Shown: piece after piece, positions 1-8,118 of the stretch
Layout of the letters: each line of letters opens with the position of its first letter
Position numbering within the stretch: position 1 is the stretch's first letter
Source of the DNA: Putridiphycobacter sp965230485
GTDB taxonomy: Bacteria; Bacteroidota; Bacteroidia; Flavobacteriales_D; Crocinitomicaceae
DNA length: 64,000 nt
Assembly: GCA_965230485.1 (NCBI GenBank)
Contig: CBDDLA010000001.1
Span: forward strand, 744,001-808,000
Reading direction: 5' to 3'
Position numbers and translations under genes: made by a program
The notes under the pieces: generated by a model
Seen by the model: the letters and a program-made list of their open reading frames with translations, nothing else
The model's database searches: none
What the model was told of the DNA's origin: nothing

Positions 1-2
1 AC

Positions 3-815
3 TATCGAAAAGCAGTTGTTCTTCAAAATCTACAAAATGCTTTCCCCGATAAGTCGAAAAAAGAATTAAAAACCATTGCCAAACAGTTTTTTAAACATTT
101 ATCAAATCTTTTGGCGGAATCTATTAAAAACCTGACCATTTCAAAGCGACAGTTGGTGCGTAGGATGAAAGTGGTTAATCCTGAACTGATGGATGAATTA
201 TATGATAGTAACCAATCCGTTATACTTTTAGGGAGCCATATGTACAATTGGGAATTCCTAATTACAGCTCAAAATTTACTTTTTAAACATCAAGCCATTG
301 GCATTGGAACCCCTTTAAGCAATGGTATATTAAACGAAAAAATCAATAGCCGACGCGGTCGCTTTGGCATGAAAGTAACTTATGCAGCTGATTATAAAAA
401 TGTACTCGAAGAACATAGTCTGATACCAACAGCCACACTTGTTTTAGGAGACCAATCTCCTTCAAATTCAAACAATGCGTATTGGTCAGATTTTTTAAAT
501 CAGCAAACCGCGTTCTTTTTTGGTGCAGAAATTATGGCTAATCAAACCGGTGCAGCAGTGGTTTATTGCAAAATTGATCTAGCTAAAAAAGGGTATTATC
601 AAATAACACTTAAAAAGATAACTTCTGAACCTCATCATACCAAATATGGAAGTATTACAAGTCAATATATTCAATTATTAGAAGAGGATATTCACACTTC
701 TCCGCCCTACTGGCTTTGGTCTCACAAACGTTGGAAAATTCAAGTACCATCAAATATTAATGAGCTCAAAAAGAACCATATGATCAGATTTAACGACCGA
801 TTCAGAAATCAGTAA
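3..815 (+). CDS. LpxL/HtrB-like lipid A acyltransferase, 3' part
   Basis: The reading frame is open from the window edge, so the 5' end is missing. The visible protein has the family's H-x4-E acyltransferase motif (GSHMYNWE), an LGDQSP segment and a PPYWLWSHKRWK C-terminus, all typical of lysophospholipid acyltransferases that add secondary acyl chains to lipid A at the inner membrane. An in-frame ATG at 111 is internal, because the sequence before it (NAFPDKSKKEL...) is also family-like. It converges on the TonB receptor gene with a hairpin between them. Family call is good; the exact acyl substrate is unknown. Confidence 0.85.
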   Translation, partial: YRKAVVLQNLQNAFPDKSKKELKTIAKQFFKHLSNLLAESIKNLTISKRQLVRRMKVVNPELMDELYDSNQSVILLGSHMYNWEFLITAQNLLFKHQAIGIGTPLSNGILNEKINSRRGRFGMKVTYAADYKNVLEEHSLIPTATLVLGDQSPSNSNNAYWSDFLNQQTAFFFGAEIMANQTGAAVVYCKIDLAKKGYYQITLKKITSEPHHTKYGSITSQYIQLLEEDIHTSPPYWLWSHKRWKIQVPSNINELKKNHMIRFNDRFRNQ

Positions 816-817
816 AA

Positions 818-840
818 CGCTTAAAAATTAGCTTTAAGCG
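818..840. terminator. Bidirectional hairpin between convergent genes
   Basis: Arms CGCTTAAA (818-825) and TTTAAGCG (833-840) form a perfect 8-bp stem just after the stop of the acyltransferase, overlapping the end of the receptor gene. T and A runs flank it, so it could terminate both transcripts. Confidence 0.5.
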
Positions 841-3226
841 ACATTATGAAATTTCTACCAGGTCCGGCAATACCAGAGCTATAAGACCGATAACGTTGAT
901 CAGTGATATTCTCCAGACCTGCATTAACCGTGAATTGATCATTAATCGTATACATGGCTTTAAAGTTAATTGTATACCATGCCGGAGCGTATGGGTTGCC
1001 GTTTTCATCTGCAGCATATAAATATGGTTTGTCAATTTCACTGATTGGCATCTCCTCAAAGCTTCTTTCTCCAACATAAATGGCATTTAAATCGAGTAAT
1101 AATTTCCCTGATTTGTAAATCAACTTCGTGGATCCAAATGCCGGTGCGGCATGTCTGGCTGGTGAAAGTACTCCTTCATTTGTTTCTTCCTCTCCTTTTT
1201 GATAATTAATTTTAGAAACTATGGAAAATCCTGCACCTAATCTTAAATCAAAACCAGCTTGAACACCATAAATATTTGAAGCAGCCGCATTTTGAATGGC
1301 TTGCACCTGACTTAATTCTCCTGCATAAACAATGCTATCCAAACCATTTAGGGTAAAATCTCTTCTCACCATAGCGTTATTCAATAACGTATAATATGAA
1401 GTGAAATCGACTTTTAATCGGCTTCCAAATACCTTTGCAATACTTAAATCTGCATTATAAGCATACTCCGCTTCTAAATCGTCATTTGGCACAACGACCA
1501 ATCCTGGAGCCGAATCAAATATTTTACCCATATCATCCACGTTAGGGCTTCTAAAACCCGTTGCCAGATTAGCACTCATGGTCCATTTAGGAGTTGGATG
1601 ATATACCGTTCCTAAACTACCGGTTAAAGCGCCATTGCTGGTATTCGTTTCCGTGAACGGCAATGGATAAAATTCTGTATTAAATTCAGCATTTAAAGCA
1701 TATTGATTATAGCGGATTCCACCCTGAAAAAGTAATTTTTCGTTGGCTTTGTATTGGTTGGTAATATAAGCGGCATAAGACGACCAATTGGCCAAGGGGT
1801 ATCTTGGAGAAGCTGCACTATTTAAACTGGTTAAAATATCTGTATCAAAAGCAGTTGAATTCACGGCGTTAAATACCACTTCAATACCATAAAATAGTTC
1901 ATTGCGGATCCCAGCTGATTTTTCAAAATCAAAATTGGCAGAATAAGCATTGACCCGTTCAATTCTACTTTCACGGTTACTCGCATTGAAATCTCTAGAA
2001 ACCCTACTTTCCTTAAAAAATTGATGCGCTAATTTAATACTTAGGTCATCATATAATTTTCCATGTCCCTGATTCGAAACACTTAAAAGGTTCATCATCC
2101 ATTTTTGGGGACCATAATACCATTCTCCATATCTTGGAAGACCATCTTTAGACCGAATATGCCTATCATATCTTGCGTAATCAGAAGTTTCAGAATAATG
2201 AAAGGCGTATTCAAAATTCCAATTGGCTTTAGGTTTAAATCTAACTTTTTGCATCATATTGGTTTGACTGTATCCGGTGGGGCTTTGAATTTCAGGGTTC
2301 GGATTAGCAATAACCACATCATTTTCATCAATTCTTTCAACATAAAATGGCCTTAAATAATCATCAGGACCATTGGATCCCATCCTTAAGTCGCCATATT
2401 TTGTGGACGAGAAACTTGTGACTGAGGCCCATTTCTCCCAACCTATATTAACATCAAAGTGGGCACTTAATTCATTATTTGCAGTTGATAGTCTGGTCAA
2501 TGCCGATCCAGAGATCTCTGCTTCTCCTGTCAACGATAATTCTGGGCTAAGGGTGCGAAAGCTCATCACTCCACCAATAGCGTCACTACCATAAATAACG
2601 GAACCCGGACCAAATAAAACCTCAGAAGTTGAGATGGCAAATGGATCTAATGAAATTACGTTTTGTAAGTTTCCGCTCCTAAATATGGCTGTATTCATTC
2701 TTACGCCATCTACTGAATACAATAACCGATTAGTTGAAAATCCTCTTATCATTGGGCTCCCCCCTCCCATTTGACTTTTTTGAACAAATACGTCTCCCGA
2801 ACTATTTAATAGATCAGCTGCTGTTTGGGGATTACTCAATTGTGCATCTCTAGCTGAAATTGTAGTGATTTTAAATGGAATATCTTTCGCATTTTGAGCA
2901 AATCTAGAAGATGAAACCACTACCTCATCAGAGGAAAATGCCAAAGGGCTTAGTTTGAGATCAAATTGTATTGAAACCAAACTGTCATAGCTGGTAATTA
3001 ATTTTTTATACCCCATGACGATAACTTCTATCCTATCAGCCTGTTTAAAGGCCGATAGGTCAGTTTGACCGTTTTTATTCGTAACCGAGAACGCCTTAGG
3101 TTTATATTTTATAAATGCAACATCTTGAAGCGGTGCTTCAGTTCTTGCATCTTTAACTGTTACAACTTGTGCCTTCAAAAAATGACTAAATAACAAGATA
3201 TAACATATAAGTACTATGTATTTCAT
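821..3226 (-). CDS. TonB-dependent outer-membrane receptor (heme/iron type)
   Basis: An 801-residue protein with a signal peptide ending at KAQ (about residue 20), an N-terminal carboxypeptidase-regulatory-like domain (about 20-95), a TonB-box-like DEVVVSSSR stretch, then plug and 22-strand barrel. The plug has the SGDVFVQKSQMGGGSPMIRG pattern followed by NRLLYSVDGVRMN, characteristic of the heme/hemoglobin receptor family. The protein ends in Phe (LKANF), as outer-membrane barrels do. It would import a TonB-dependent ligand; heme or a siderophore is inferred from family only. The gene at 3291 lies 64 nt upstream on the same strand. Confidence 0.88.
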   Translation of the reverse strand: MKYIVLICYILLFSHFLKAQVVTVKDARTEAPLQDVAFIKYKPKAFSVTNKNGQTDLSAFKQADRIEVIVMGYKKLITSYDSLVSIQFDLKLSPLAFSSDEVVVSSSRFAQNAKDIPFKITTISARDAQLSNPQTAADLLNSSGDVFVQKSQMGGGSPMIRGFSTNRLLYSVDGVRMNTAIFRSGNLQNVISLDPFAISTSEVLFGPGSVIYGSDAIGGVMSFRTLSPELSLTGEAEISGSALTRLSTANNELSAHFDVNIGWEKWASVTSFSSTKYGDLRMGSNGPDDYLRPFYVERIDENDVVIANPNPEIQSPTGYSQTNMMQKVRFKPKANWNFEYAFHYSETSDYARYDRHIRSKDGLPRYGEWYYGPQKWMMNLLSVSNQGHGKLYDDLSIKLAHQFFKESRVSRDFNASNRESRIERVNAYSANFDFEKSAGIRNELFYGIEVVFNAVNSTAFDTDILTSLNSAASPRYPLANWSSYAAYITNQYKANEKLLFQGGIRYNQYALNAEFNTEFYPLPFTETNTSNGALTGSLGTVYHPTPKWTMSANLATGFRSPNVDDMGKIFDSAPGLVVVPNDDLEAEYAYNADLSIAKVFGSRLKVDFTSYYTLLNNAMVRRDFTLNGLDSIVYAGELSQVQAIQNAAASNIYGVQAGFDLRLGAGFSIVSKINYQKGEEETNEGVLSPARHAAPAFGSTKLIYKSGKLLLDLNAIYVGERSFEEMPISEIDKPYLYAADENGNPYAPAWYTINFKAMYTINDQFTVNAGLENITDQRYRSYSSGIAGPGRNFIMSLKANF

Positions 3227-3290
3227 GAATTTTTAAAGTATTAATAACTATTGAGTTGATTTTGAATTCAAATCAAGATTAAAGAATAGC

Positions 3291-3836
3291 TTATACTTTA
3301 GGCGGCGGTGCATTGGGTCCACCAATTAAATGAGAATATAGGTTTGAATAAATGGATATAGACTCTTTCATTGCACCTGATATCAATTCGGAATCTATTT
3401 GATAACCTGTTTCACAAAAATAGGTTTTAAACCCTATCTGATTGGTATTTTGATCTCCGTTTTTATGATGATCAGGTAACATTAACTTACCTAAAAATTT
3501 ATAAAACCGGCGTTTGTACTTTGTCTCTTTAACATCATGAAAACAGGTATAATACAGTATGCCATTTTCCTCTTTTGTTTCAACTATGTCATACATCTGG
3601 CCATCCAATTCAAATTCATGATTTTTTCGCCAATTCAATGCTTCTGATTCTGCCTTTGAAAATGTAAAAACAATCAGCTGTTCTGGTAAAACGTCCATCT
3701 GCAAGGCAGTTAAAACTGAATTACGAATATTAGATTTGTCTAGTGAAAACTTAACGCACACCAGTAGCACTAAACCTAAGAGTAGATAGATGCCAAGCTG
3801 TAAGGTTGTTTTATAATGTTGTCTGATGAATCTCAA
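3291..3836 (-). CDS. Membrane-anchored hypothetical protein next to TonB receptor
   Basis: 181 residues with one N-terminal membrane segment (about residues 12-30) and a soluble remainder rich in aromatic and charged residues; it ends GGPNAPPPKV. I do not recognise a family. It is upstream of and co-oriented with the TonB-dependent receptor, so the two are probably co-transcribed and the protein may act in the same uptake or sensing process. This is inference from position only. Confidence 0.6.
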   Translation of the reverse strand: MRFIRQHYKTTLQLGIYLLLGLVLLVCVKFSLDKSNIRNSVLTALQMDVLPEQLIVFTFSKAESEALNWRKNHEFELDGQMYDIVETKEENGILYYTCFHDVKETKYKRRFYKFLGKLMLPDHHKNGDQNTNQIGFKTYFCETGYQIDSELISGAMKESISIYSNLYSHLIGGPNAPPPKV

Positions 3837-4014
3837 ATCAATATAGTATGAATCAAATATACAACATTTTAATATTGAACTAATATTCTTATGGTCAAAA
3901 GAGTGGATAGATTACTCAAAAATAGCAGCAGTTGACTGTTTTTTGATGATTAGGTAAGTGAATCATTTTTTGTCAACTTTTAGCACAAAAGTGGCCCATT
4001 CGATCAATAAAATT

Positions 4015-4028
4015 CACTAGAACTAGTG
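4015..4028. promoter_or_regulatory. Palindrome CACTAGAACTAGTG upstream of host protease
   Basis: A perfect 14-bp palindrome ends 55 nt before the presumed original ATG (4084) of the M4 protease gene. The same palindrome with the alternative central pair is at 8049-8062, 56 nt before the prophage protease ATG. The equal spacing suggests an operator or activator site shared by both genes. Confidence 0.55.
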
Positions 4029-4083
4029 ACGTTTAATGTTATTGCAATACTTAGATTATCAGTCCAACTAAAATCAATTTATT

Positions 4084-6111
4084 ATGAAACTCAAAATTTA
4101 CCTAATGTGCTAATTTGCTTTAGCCTAATTTTCTCAAAGGCGGTTGCCCAAATGGAAGATTATGATTCATTAATCTCACAGTATTTAACACAGCCACCAG
4201 AAAGTGGTTTTATGATATTCCAAAAGCCTAATTACTTTCCACCAGGTGGATTGTTTCAAATCTATAAAGATTCAACTGGAGATACAGATAATAAACTAGA
4301 ATTTGTTAGTAACAATACTGATAGTATAATCAAATACCATCACTATAAGTATAAGCAAACGTATAAAGGATTGGACGTTGAAGGTGCTGGTTGTATTGAA
4401 CATTTTAACACAGACTGGTCATTAGATTATACACAATCAAAACTTGCAACGAATTTAGATATAAGTGTTGACCCTACTATCAGACAAGATTTAATACTTA
4501 ACTATTTATTAGATTCCCTATCTTCAGAAACTGAATATGCATGGAACGATACAACTTGGGAAGCAGAACTACAAGATATGGCTAACGACCCAAATGCAAC
4601 ACATTTTCCGACTCCAGAATTATTATTAATGATTGATAGTTATAAAGATGTGCTATATGAAATTCCAGCAAGCAGATATACGCTAGCATATAAAATTCAT
4701 ATTGTTACCTTAAACCCATACCAAGCGAGAGATTTTTATTTAGATGCGCATACGGGTAGTGTTATTAAAACAAGAAATGTTGGCGACCATTCTGCTTATG
4801 GGTTGTGTGGAGCATATAATTATGGCACAGCTAATTCAATAGATACCAAAAAACAAGGTGTGTTAAATAAATGGTACTTAATTGCTACATCTAATCAGCA
4901 TAATTTTGAATCAAGATATTTACAGGATGCAACTGCCGACCCAAAATGGACTGATTGTGGAAGTAGAAAAAGTAGTTCTAACGTTTGGGGAAATACCTAT
5001 TTAACTTCAACAAGTGCGCATTATTTTGTTCAAAAAACTTGGGATTTTTTTGATGATTTACCATACAATCGTAAAGGAATGGATAATGCAGGTGGAGAAA
5101 TACATATCAGAGTTGGATATGCGGTAAATGATTCTAAAATGAAATACCATCCAATAAGCTGGAAAATTCCTAGACTTACCTTTGGCACACAAAATAGTTT
5201 TGACCACTCATGGGACCCAAGTATAGTTGCGCATGAATACGTTCACGGGATTCGAGATTTCACTTCAAATTTAGAATATGAATTCGAATCTGGTGCACTG
5301 GATGAATCATTTTCAGATATATTTGGAATAATTGTCCAAGCGAAAGCACTTGATATTAATTCTACTGATTATAATTTTTGGCAATAGTATAACAGTTCCA
5401 AATCTTGATAAACGTTCATTGGCTACTCCAAAAAGCTATGGTAAACATTTTGTTGCTTATTCGGGTAGTAGTTATACAGTAGGTTTGGGGCAACCAGATA
5501 CTTATTTAGGCACAAATTGGTATAACGGTACTGATATATCAGTCGACCGAGGTGGTGTACATTTTAACTCTGGAGTGCAAAACAAGATGTTCCACGTTTT
5601 ATCTCATGGAGCAGCTAACACTAACGATAACAATGATTATTATTATGTAGTTGGCATTGGACTTGATGATGCTGCGAAGATAGCCTATCTAGCAATGACA
5701 ACATTAATGAGCACCTCACAATACACAGATTCTCGAATGGCCTGGATTCAAGCCTCGATTAATATATTTGGGTATTGTTCCCAGCAACATAAAAGCACAG
5801 TTGATGCCTGGTATGCTGTCGGAATTGGAGCACACAGCACATGTCCAAATCTTTCAATAGAAGAATCAAATCCATCAATTAATATTTACCCAAATCCAGC
5901 AAATTCAGTATTTTCAATATCAACATTGGGTATGAATTTAACAAAGAATGTTGAAATCTATTCAATTAGTGGTAACTTAGTGAAAACAATTCTTCCAAAT
6001 GACATTATCAAAGTTGACATTTCAGATTTATCGGCTGGCGCATATATTGTTAAAGCAAACATTAATGATAAAATAATTTCAAAGAAGATTATTATTCAAT
6101 CTAGTGAGTAG
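4084..6111 (+). pseudogene. Thermolysin-like (M4) T9SS metalloprotease, frameshifted
   Basis: Two reading frames together give a secreted M4 peptidase: propeptide, HEYVHG zinc motif (from 5232), GALDESFSDIFG with the third zinc-ligand Glu, VHFNSG with the catalytic His, and a C-terminal T9SS sorting domain (INIYPNPANS...IIIQSSE). The ATG at 4084 starts a signal peptide nearly identical to that of the prophage protease at 8119, but the segment is 2 nt longer and hits a stop after nine codons. A second frame change lies near 5386, where WQ-stop replaces the expected continuation into NSITVPNLDKR. It is probably a degraded gene, unless both shifts are sequencing errors. Confidence 0.8.
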
Positions 6112-6832
6112 TTTAAAACAAATAGTTTTCGTTTTATTGGTAGCATTTTCGCTTGTTACCAATAAAACCTTTTCTCAAAAGAAAAATAGTCTTGTATACC
6201 AGAATGGCATAGTTAATTACTTCTATGATAATCGTCCTGTAATTTTGAATGTAGTTAATTTACAATATATTAATAATCCACTTCGTATTCCAAATGGTTT
6301 TTTTATAAAATCAAGAGGCATTAATTATACAAGATATTTAAATGAGAAATCTAATGTCACTTTATTTGGAGCTTTTTTTGATGGGGCTTTTGTTAGAAAT
6401 GGACTAGAAAGAGATAACTCACTTTTACCACTTATCACAGCAAGACGTTGGTACTTAAATGGTTTAGAATATAACAGGAAATTAATTGAGAAATCGAAAT
6501 TGAAGTTGTTTTATGGGGCTGGATTGAATTATAGAAAAGGTATTGAGATTTATAAAGTACTTCAAATTGGTTCTACTACTGGCTTTGGTGAAAGCATAAG
6601 TGAAGTTATTAGGGTTCAACATATCGGTGCTTCACTCAATTTAAATATGCGTTATAACTTTTGGAAGCGATTCTTTTTTTATTCAAAAATAGATTTTAAA
6701 GCCTATTTCTATCAAATGGATGCGGTTACTTATAATGTGAATGAACTCAATGATAAATGGGAAACAAGAGAGTTTGAGTCACCAAAGAAATTCATTCATA
6801 CTCTCACGATAGGAATAGGTGTTGATTTTTAA
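6104..6832 (+). CDS. Secreted/outer-membrane hypothetical partner of the M4 gene
   Basis: 242 residues starting at GTG and overlapping the end of the M4 gene by 8 nt. A signal peptide ends at KTFSQ (about residue 25). The rest is rich in Tyr/Phe/Asn with alternating hydrophobics and ends in Phe (IGVDF), consistent with a small outer-membrane beta-barrel. No family recognised. The overlap implies translational coupling to the protease. The prophage protease at 8119 also has a downstream gene overlapping by 8 nt, though the two partner proteins do not look alike. Confidence 0.6.
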   Translation: MSSLKQIVFVLLVAFSLVTNKTFSQKKNSLVYQNGIVNYFYDNRPVILNVVNLQYINNPLRIPNGFFIKSRGINYTRYLNEKSNVTLFGAFFDGAFVRNGLERDNSLLPLITARRWYLNGLEYNRKLIEKSKLKLFYGAGLNYRKGIEIYKVLQIGSTTGFGESISEVIRVQHIGASLNLNMRYNFWKRFFFYSKIDFKAYFYQMDAVTYNVNELNDKWETREFESPKKFIHTLTIGIGVDF

Positions 6833-6970
6833 GACATGGAAAATAACTAAATGATAATGAGAGTGCTAACAACAATAACTAATTTTAATATTAATCTAAA
6901 GTTAGGTTATACGTTTTAACCCTTGATACGAACGACTATAATTACAATTTTAGACTATTTTTTAATCATA

Positions 6971-7004
6971 TTTGATTATTTTTTAATCAATTTTATTACA
7001 TTTG
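6971..7004 (+). promoter_or_regulatory. Bacteroidetes-type promoter for comM
   Basis: TTTG at 6971-6974 and TACATTTG (TAnnTTTG box) at 6997-7004 precede comM, leaving a leader of about 125 nt. The leader carries a 10-bp inverted repeat, AAGTGTGATA at 7017-7026 and TATCACACTT at 7108-7117. I see no gene in the 6833-7133 gap. Confidence 0.45.
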
Positions 7005-7133
7005 CTTATATTAACAAAGTGTGATATCGCTTTTGGCATGATGTAATTATACTATTTTCAAAGTATTGTAACCTAGGTAAAATGGAATAATTCTAAAATA
7101 AGTAGTTTATCACACTTCCAAAATGAATTGCTT

Positions 7134-7988
7134 ATGTTAGTCAAAACCTATGGTTGTGCGGTGTATGGTATTGAAGCCATTCCCATAACAGTTGAAACCA
7201 ATATTGGAAGAGGGATTAATTTTTATTTAGTTGGGCTCCCCGATAATGCAGTGAAAGAAAGTCATCAACGGATTAAAGCTGCTTTTTCGAATAATCATTT
7301 TAAGTTTCCAGGTAAAGAAATCACCATCAATATGGCACCTGCTGATATCAAAAAAGAGGGTTCGGCTTATGATCTGACCATTGCTATTGGGATTTTAGCG
7401 GCCAGTGGCCAAATATCAGATCCAAATGTGGGAAACTATATCATAATGGGTGAATTATCATTAGATGGCGGTTTACAAGGTATAAAGGGTGCTTTGCCAA
7501 TAGCAGTGCGTGCAAGAGATAGTGGTTTTAAGGGTGTAATTATCCCCAAACAAAATGCGCAAGAAGCCGCTATTGTAGATGGCATTGAAGTGATTGGTGT
7601 TGAAAACTTGGCAGATTTAGTCAATCATTTTAATGGTGAGCGCTGTATTGAGTCAGAAGTACTGCAACTCACCGAAGATTCTTTAGAAAAACAATGGGAT
7701 TATTTAGTAGACTTTGAAGATGTGAAGGGGCAAGAAAATGTAAAAAGAGCTATGGAGATTGCTGCAAGTGGCGGACATAACATCATAATGGTAGGGCCTC
7801 CCGGTTCTGGCAAAACTATGCTAGCCAAACGCATGTCCACTATTCTTCCTCCTCTGTCTTTACATGAGGCCATTGAAACTACCAAAATTCATTCAGTGGC
7901 AGGGTTAATGAGTGCCAATTCAGGCATTGTAACCACACGTCCATTTCGGAGTCCTCATCATACAGTAAGTGAACTTAAACTATTTTAA
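7134..7988 (+). pseudogene. comM: ComM/YifB Mg-chelatase-like helicase, 5' fragment
   Basis: Encodes the N-terminal 279 residues of ComM, the hexameric AAA+ branch-migration helicase used in natural transformation: the S5-like N-terminal domain and the Walker A motif GPPGSGKT. I chose ATG 7134 (MLVKTYG, the family start) over the TTG at 7128. Homology ends at VS, codon 279 (7970). The frame then reads five prophage-encoded residues and stops at 7988. The Walker B region and the rest lie at 39766-40467. The fragment cannot be an active ATPase on its own. Confidence 0.95.
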
Positions 7989-7992
7989 TAGG
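7950..7992. other. attL: comM half-site, GA crossover, phage half-site
   Basis: comM sequence runs to 7970, GA is at 7971-7972, then five bases (actta) and the phage arm AACTATTTTAATAGG at 7978-7992. That arm matches the reverse complement of the arm at 39746-39760 in 14 of 15 bases. Both arms sit exactly five bases from the GA. Confidence 0.88.
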
Positions 7993-8048
7993 AGGTAAAA
8001 ATATTCTGAAGTAAATCATACTAAATTAAAGTAATATAAAACTAAAAT

Positions 8049-8062
8049 CACTAGTTCTAGTG
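8049..8062. promoter_or_regulatory. Palindrome CACTAGTTCTAGTG upstream of prophage protease
   Basis: A 14-bp palindrome, the second copy of the site at 4015-4028, lying 56 nt before the ATG at 8119. The sequence between palindrome and ATG, and the signal-peptide codons, also resemble the host copy. It is probably an operator or activator site. Confidence 0.55.
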
Positions 8063-8118
8063 ATTCGTAATTATTCCAAATAGAGTAGATTGTCGTTTAA
8101 TATAAAATCTAATTTATC

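Noticed and set aside
5332..6111. Independent 259-residue gene starting at 5332
   Set aside because: Its first residues are an out-of-frame read of the M4 gene; the rest is the continuation of that protease after a frame change.
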